Notes under the pieces: generated by a model
Database searches by the model: none
The model's input: the letters and a program-made list of their open reading frames with translations, nothing else
What the model was told of the DNA's origin: nothing
Assembly: GCA_964436335.1 (NCBI GenBank)
Contig: CAYTCD010000018.1
Location: 1 to 25,672, forward strand
Direction of reading: 5' to 3'
Length of the DNA stretch: 25,672 nt
Source: Pullibacteroides sp964436335
GTDB lineage: Bacteria; Bacteroidota; Bacteroidia; Bacteroidales; P3
Made by a program: the position numbers and the translations under genes
Part shown: piece after piece, positions 22,101-25,672 of the stretch
Layout: each line of letters opens with the position of its first letter
Numbering within the stretch: the stretch's first letter is position 1

Positions 22101-23402
22101 ATGTTAAAAAAACATTTTTCCACTGCCCTTTGGATTCTGTTGACAGGCGTTTTCTTTTTCGCGCTCCTGTCTTGGATTCCCGTACATAGCGGGCAGCGGA
22201 CGGATTATCCGGACCACTGTCAGGCAGACAGTGTGCAAACTGTTCTCCAACACAGGCTTGATTCAATAAAAGCCGGACAGATAGAAGATTTACTACTCCA
22301 GGCCTATCAAAAGGGGGTATTCAACGGACAAGTGCTCTATGCCGAAAACGGCCACATTCTTTATGAAAACTGTTTCGGTTTTTCCAACATCCGCAGCCGC
22401 CGAGATTCCCTCTGCCCGCAAAGTGCCTTTCAATTGGCCTCGCTTTCCAAGCCTTTTACCGCCGTGGCTGTGATGCGGCTCTATCAGAACGGACAACTCG
22501 ATATTTATCGGCCTGTAAAAGAATACCTGCCCGATTTTCCGTTCGGCGAAATAACCGTGGAACATCTTCTTCAGCATCGTTCCGGCCTTAAAAACTACAT
22601 CTATATCGCCGAAAAATACTGGCCCGATAAGAAAAAGACGCTCCACAACAAAGATATCTCCCCATTGCTTGCCCGTTATGGCCGAACACTCGATTTCAAG
22701 CCGGGTACACGTTTCAAATACTGCAACACCAACTATGCCTATCTGGCTTCGATAGTGGAAAAAGTATCGGGTATGCCTTTCCGGCAGTATTTCAACGATT
22801 CCATCGCCCAGCCGCTGGGTATGGAGAATACGTTTATCTACGATCCTTCCCATCCCCAGCCGGAAGGAATGAAAGTGGTAACCGGATTTTCGTATTCACG
22901 TCGCACCGGGTTCTACAAACGCTATCCCGATTATCTGGACGGCGTGGTGGGCGACAAGGGTCTTTTTTCGACCGTGGACGACATTTTCCGCTTTGACCAG
23001 GCACTCTACGACAGCCTTTTCCTTGCCGACACCATACGGCAACTGATGTTTACTCCGGCCGAACCTCTGGATGCCAAACACGACAACGACTACGGCATGG
23101 GGTTCCGTATCCGTCAGGACACAAGCGGTTACCAGACTGTTTTCCATAATGGTTGGTGGAAGGGTTTTCGCACCTACTTTATTCACGATTACCTCAGCCA
23201 AAAAACACTTATCTGGCTGAATAACAGGAGTGATGTAACCATCAATCCCTATATCGAGAAAATCTTCGACATCGCGGGTTCTTCTTGTGTTTCCGAACTT
23301 TCTTTGGCCGATAGACAGGAGAGTTTGAATGAGAATAAGGACGAGAAAAACGAAGAGCGTGAAATTACCGATGAAAAAGAAACCTACGGATCGCAAGAAT
23401 AA
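22101..23402 (+). CDS. Serine hydrolase of the beta-lactamase/class C penicillin-binding family
   Basis: A 433-residue protein with an N-terminal membrane anchor or uncleaved signal (residues about 8-25), then a PF00144-type domain. The nucleophile motif SxxK is S114-L-S-K117 (QLASLSKPFTAVA) and the YxN motif is Y207-C-N209 (FKYCNTNYAYLASI). HNGWWKG near residue 345-352 occupies the place of the KTG/HxG motif. The Cys in YCN is less usual than Ser. The protein ends in a charged, disordered-looking tail rich in Glu, Lys and Asn. The substrate is unknown; relatives act on D-amino-acid peptides, esters or peptidoglycan. It is followed after 5 bases by the next gene and then dapF, suggesting an envelope-related operon. 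Confidence 0.9.
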   Translation: MLKKHFSTALWILLTGVFFFALLSWIPVHSGQRTDYPDHCQADSVQTVLQHRLDSIKAGQIEDLLLQAYQKGVFNGQVLYAENGHILYENCFGFSNIRSRRDSLCPQSAFQLASLSKPFTAVAVMRLYQNGQLDIYRPVKEYLPDFPFGEITVEHLLQHRSGLKNYIYIAEKYWPDKKKTLHNKDISPLLARYGRTLDFKPGTRFKYCNTNYAYLASIVEKVSGMPFRQYFNDSIAQPLGMENTFIYDPSHPQPEGMKVVTGFSYSRRTGFYKRYPDYLDGVVGDKGLFSTVDDIFRFDQALYDSLFLADTIRQLMFTPAEPLDAKHDNDYGMGFRIRQDTSGYQTVFHNGWWKGFRTYFIHDYLSQKTLIWLNNRSDVTINPYIEKIFDIAGSSCVSELSLADRQESLNENKDEKNEEREITDEKETYGSQE

Positions 23403-23407
23403 GAATC

Positions 23408-24121
23408 ATGGCTAATCCTAAAACCCGTATCGGCATATTGCTTATCTCTGTGGGCCTTGTTCCCCTTATCGTGCTCGCCTTGCTTTCTGTAGGGCCGCAT
23501 CTGCCCACTCTGTCGGACAAATGGTTTGGTACGGTGCCCGAAACACAAAGGCCGTCACGTGTTCAGATTACCGCTCCTATTCCCACCGGTTCTTCCGAAT
23601 TGGCAGACTTTTATGCCCGCACCCCCAGAAATAACAAGAAAAAAGAGGATCCTTTAGATTCTTCTCTTTGGGCAATCGATTATTACACAACTCCTGACGG
23701 ACTTTCTCTGCAAAAAGACAGTAACCTGAAAAACGTACTTCTCGAAACAAAAAGAGGAGAACAGGATTTCAAGGCCAACGAACAGAACATGAGCAATCCG
23801 GCACAACTTCAGCAAGGTCCCGCACAGGGCAACCTCCGTGTGGAATTCTGGGAATCGCCGGTAAATTTCAAAGGCTACAAGATGGAAGGTAAACACCTTA
23901 TCCTCTTCGGTATAGATCCCGATGACGCGCTTCGTTTCGAACATCACACCGATGGCATATGGATGCACCACAATCAAAAAATCTATCTGCTCAGACCCTC
24001 TTCCACCGAAATCCCTTTTGAGGAAAGAATCCCCACCGGAATGCCGGCCAAAGACTCGACAGTTACCGTACAGCAAACACAAGCGGCCGATACAACGGTG
24101 GCCCATCAAGTGATCCAATAA
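23408..24121 (+). CDS. Membrane-anchored protein of unknown function
   Basis: A 237-residue protein I do not recognise. One N-terminal membrane helix (about residues 7-28, IGILLISVGLVPLIVLALLSV) is followed by a low-complexity linker (PETQRPSRVQITAPIPTGSS). A short folded part at about 145-200 has the strands LRVEFWESPVNFKGYKM, LILFGIDPDDALRF and GIWMHHNQKIYLL. The Gln/Thr-rich C-terminal tail (TVTVQQTQAADTTVAHQ) looks unstructured. It probably sits in the inner membrane facing the periplasm. It lies 5 bases after the serine hydrolase and 11 bases before dapF, so the three are likely co-transcribed. An envelope role is inferred from neighbours only. Confidence 0.8.
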   Translation: MANPKTRIGILLISVGLVPLIVLALLSVGPHLPTLSDKWFGTVPETQRPSRVQITAPIPTGSSELADFYARTPRNNKKKEDPLDSSLWAIDYYTTPDGLSLQKDSNLKNVLLETKRGEQDFKANEQNMSNPAQLQQGPAQGNLRVEFWESPVNFKGYKMEGKHLILFGIDPDDALRFEHHTDGIWMHHNQKIYLLRPSSTEIPFEERIPTGMPAKDSTVTVQQTQAADTTVAHQVIQ

Positions 24122-24132
24122 AAAACGGAAAA

Positions 24133-25029
24133 ATGAACACAAAGGCGGTGCATTTCTTTAAATATCAAGGGGCGGGCAACGATTTCATTATCGTAGATAA
24201 CCGTGAGGGTGTTTTTTCTAATTTGGATTACAGACAGATAGCCGCTCTTTGCGAAAGGCGTTTCGGAGTGGGTGCCGATGGATTCATGATGTTGGAGAAA
24301 CATGCCCATTATCCTTTCTGTATGTCGTTTTTTAACTCCGACGGATTGCCGGGCAGTATGTGCGGTAACGGAGGACGCTGTATCTGTGCTTTTGCGGCCA
24401 GACTCGGCATCGTTTCTGAGAACCAACCCTTTAAATTCTGGAGCAGCGACGGCGAACACGAAAGCCTGGTGATTTCCCGCCACGGAAATCAGTCTATCGT
24501 AAGGCTCAAGATGCGTGATGTAAGGCAATATGCCGTCCACCGCGAAAAAGATCGGTTTTTGCTGGATACCGGCTCTCCTCATTATGTGAGTTTTATCGAT
24601 GACTGCGAAAACATCGATGTGGTGAAAACAGGCCGCGCCATTCGTTTTTCGAATGATTTTCCACATGGAATCAATGTGGATTTTGTGGAACAGAACCACG
24701 ACGGACTGCAAATGCGCACCTATGAACGGGGGGTGGAAGACGAAACCTATTCCTGCGGCACAGGCGCGGTAGCTTCTGCCCTGGCCTCGGTACTCAAAAA
24801 CGAAAACGCGCCGGGAAAACACACCGTACATATTACCACCAAAGGCGGAAACCTACAGGTAGATTTTACAATGTCGGCGGCTTATTCCGAATTGCAGGAA
24901 TACAACGACAACCTTCCGGCGGTAATTCCGGAAGGTTTCAAGACGATGCATAGCCGTGCCTTTACCGAAGTGTACCTGGAAGGGCTTGCCGCCTTTATTT
25001 TCGAAGCCGATATATCTCTCTTATCGTAG
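24133..25029 (+). CDS. dapF: Diaminopimelate epimerase
   Basis: A 298-residue cofactor-free enzyme that interconverts LL- and meso-diaminopimelate for lysine synthesis and peptidoglycan crosslinks. The two active-site cysteines are visible in GSMCGNGGRC (first half) and in YSCGTGAVA (second half). GAGNDF near the N-terminus, GSPHYV and YERGVEDET are also family signatures. It is longer than the usual 265-280 residues because of an insertion of about 25-30 residues (AAYSELQEYNDNLPAVIPEG) before the last strand pair (FTEVYLEGLAAFIFEADI). Start MNTKAVHFFKYQGAGNDF is normal. Confidence 0.97.
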   Translation: MNTKAVHFFKYQGAGNDFIIVDNREGVFSNLDYRQIAALCERRFGVGADGFMMLEKHAHYPFCMSFFNSDGLPGSMCGNGGRCICAFAARLGIVSENQPFKFWSSDGEHESLVISRHGNQSIVRLKMRDVRQYAVHREKDRFLLDTGSPHYVSFIDDCENIDVVKTGRAIRFSNDFPHGINVDFVEQNHDGLQMRTYERGVEDETYSCGTGAVASALASVLKNENAPGKHTVHITTKGGNLQVDFTMSAAYSELQEYNDNLPAVIPEGFKTMHSRAFTEVYLEGLAAFIFEADISLLS

Positions 25030-25037
25030 TACGTTTT

Positions 25038-25577
25038 ATGAATGTAAAAATTTCAGAAGACAGGCTTTTTCTGCGTGCCTTGGAACCGGAAGACGAACCC
25101 TTGCTTTACGATATCGAAAACCGTCGGGAAGCCTTTCTGATAGGCGAAAACAGGATTCCTTTCTCGCACGATTATCTGCAACGTTTCATCTATGCCTCTT
25201 TGCAGGAAAATTTCTTTTCGAGCGGACAGTTGCGGCTGATTGCCGGCAGAAACACCCCCGAGGGGATGGCCGAAGCGGTGGGCATTGTGGATTTCTTCAA
25301 TTACGAAGCCTTTCACCGCCGCGCCGAAACCGGCATCGTGGTCTGCCCCGCTTTCCGGAACAGGGGCATGGGCGAAAAAATATTGGAAATGGCATGCACC
25401 TACGCCCGAAACCAACTAAATTTGCATCAGCTTTACGCCGAAGTGGCCGCCAACAACGAAAACAGCCTCAAACTGTTTGCTAAATGCGGCTTTGAACGCT
25501 GCGGACTGCGCAGGCAATGGCTGCTGCAAGCCGGCCAATGGACGGATGTGGTGCTTTGGCAAAAGATATTTGCTTAG
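25038..25577 (+). CDS. GNAT-family N-acetyltransferase
   Basis: A 179-residue acetyltransferase of the RimJ/SpeG-like type. It opens with LFLRALEPEDEPLLYDIEN, has the conserved motif A region ETGIVVCPAFRNRGMGEKILEMA (acetyl-CoA pyrophosphate loop, RxxGxG-like) and ends with YAEVAANNENSLKLFAKCGFERCGLRRQW, the motif B hallmark. Acceptor substrate unknown; relatives act on ribosomal proteins or polyamines. It starts 8 bases after dapF and ends 16 bases before gltX, so it is probably part of the same transcript. Confidence 0.92.
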   Translation: MNVKISEDRLFLRALEPEDEPLLYDIENRREAFLIGENRIPFSHDYLQRFIYASLQENFFSSGQLRLIAGRNTPEGMAEAVGIVDFFNYEAFHRRAETGIVVCPAFRNRGMGEKILEMACTYARNQLNLHQLYAEVAANNENSLKLFAKCGFERCGLRRQWLLQAGQWTDVVLWQKIFA

Positions 25578-25593
25578 ATAGAATTTCAATACC

Positions 25594-25672
25594 ATGAATA
25601 CCGAAAGAAGAGTAAGGGTGCGCTTTGCGCCCAGCCCCACCGGCCCGCTGCATATAGGCGGCGTGCGCACGG
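25594..25672 (+). CDS. gltX: Glutamyl-tRNA synthetase, first 26 codons, cut by window edge
   Basis: The reading frame from the ATG at 25594 gives MNTERRVRVRFAPSPTGPLH followed by IGGVRT. FAPSPTGPLHIGG with its HIGH-type signature is diagnostic of class I glutamyl/glutaminyl-tRNA synthetases. The gene continues beyond the window; from this stretch alone GlnS is less likely, since RVRFAPSPTG is the GltX pattern. Confidence 0.9.
   Translation, partial: MNTERRVRVRFAPSPTGPLHIGGVRT

Overview
The window is an ordinary-looking chromosomal segment of a Bacteroidota (most likely Bacteroidales) bacterium. The evidence is: a 288-residue primary sigma factor without region 1.1; several promoters of the Bacteroidota type (TTTG, about 19 bases, TAnnTTTG); starts mostly without a Shine-Dalgarno sequence; a heavy-metal RND pump fused to its own outer-membrane factor; a divergent second EF-G; and secreted proteins with SPI or SPII signals. 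A lysine-to-butyrate gene set points to an amino-acid-fermenting anaerobe of the Odoribacter/Porphyromonas kind. That placement is inference and the genus cannot be read here.

Layout. 1-2110 (minus strand): superoxide dismutase, shikimate kinase and a divergent EF-G paralogue cut by the window edge, tightly packed. 2251-3670 (minus): two AT-rich secreted proteins of unknown function (a jelly-roll-like protein and a PEGA-domain protein) with a terminator. 3891-8642 (minus): a lysine fermentation operon read in the order atoD, kal, kce, kdd, kamA. It has a near-consensus promoter at one end and a strong terminator at the other, with a 126-base imperfect palindrome between kdd and kamA. It lacks beta-lysine 5,6-aminomutase (kamD/kamE) and the CoA-transferase beta subunit (atoA). 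8713-9419 (plus): a small lipocalin-like lipoprotein with a long leader and its own terminator. 9506-11233 (plus): CTP synthase. 11235-12101 (minus): primary sigma factor. 12271-18783 (plus): a metal-efflux operon made of a small His-rich secreted protein, a His-rich lipoprotein adaptor and the RND/outer-membrane-factor fusion. 18776-21996 (minus): metG then mltG. 22008-25672 (plus): a beta-lactamase-fold serine hydrolase, a membrane-anchored protein of unknown function, dapF, a GNAT acetyltransferase and the start of gltX.

How the genes fit together. Kdd, Kce and Kal, with KamA and a CoA-transferase, convert lysine to acetoacetate, crotonyl-CoA and ammonia, and so to butyrate and acetate. 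The missing step enzymes must be encoded elsewhere. The efflux genes form a complete tripartite pump in two polypeptides plus a probable periplasmic metal-binding accessory protein. dapF, mltG and the serine hydrolase all touch peptidoglycan metabolism.

I found no CRISPR array, tRNA, rRNA, IS element, phage gene or recognisable defence system. The most interesting items are the EF-G paralogue with substituted G3 and G4 motifs, the histone-like tail on KamA, the large palindromic element beside kamA, and a promoter followed within about 50 bases by a terminator-like dyad ahead of the lipoprotein gene.
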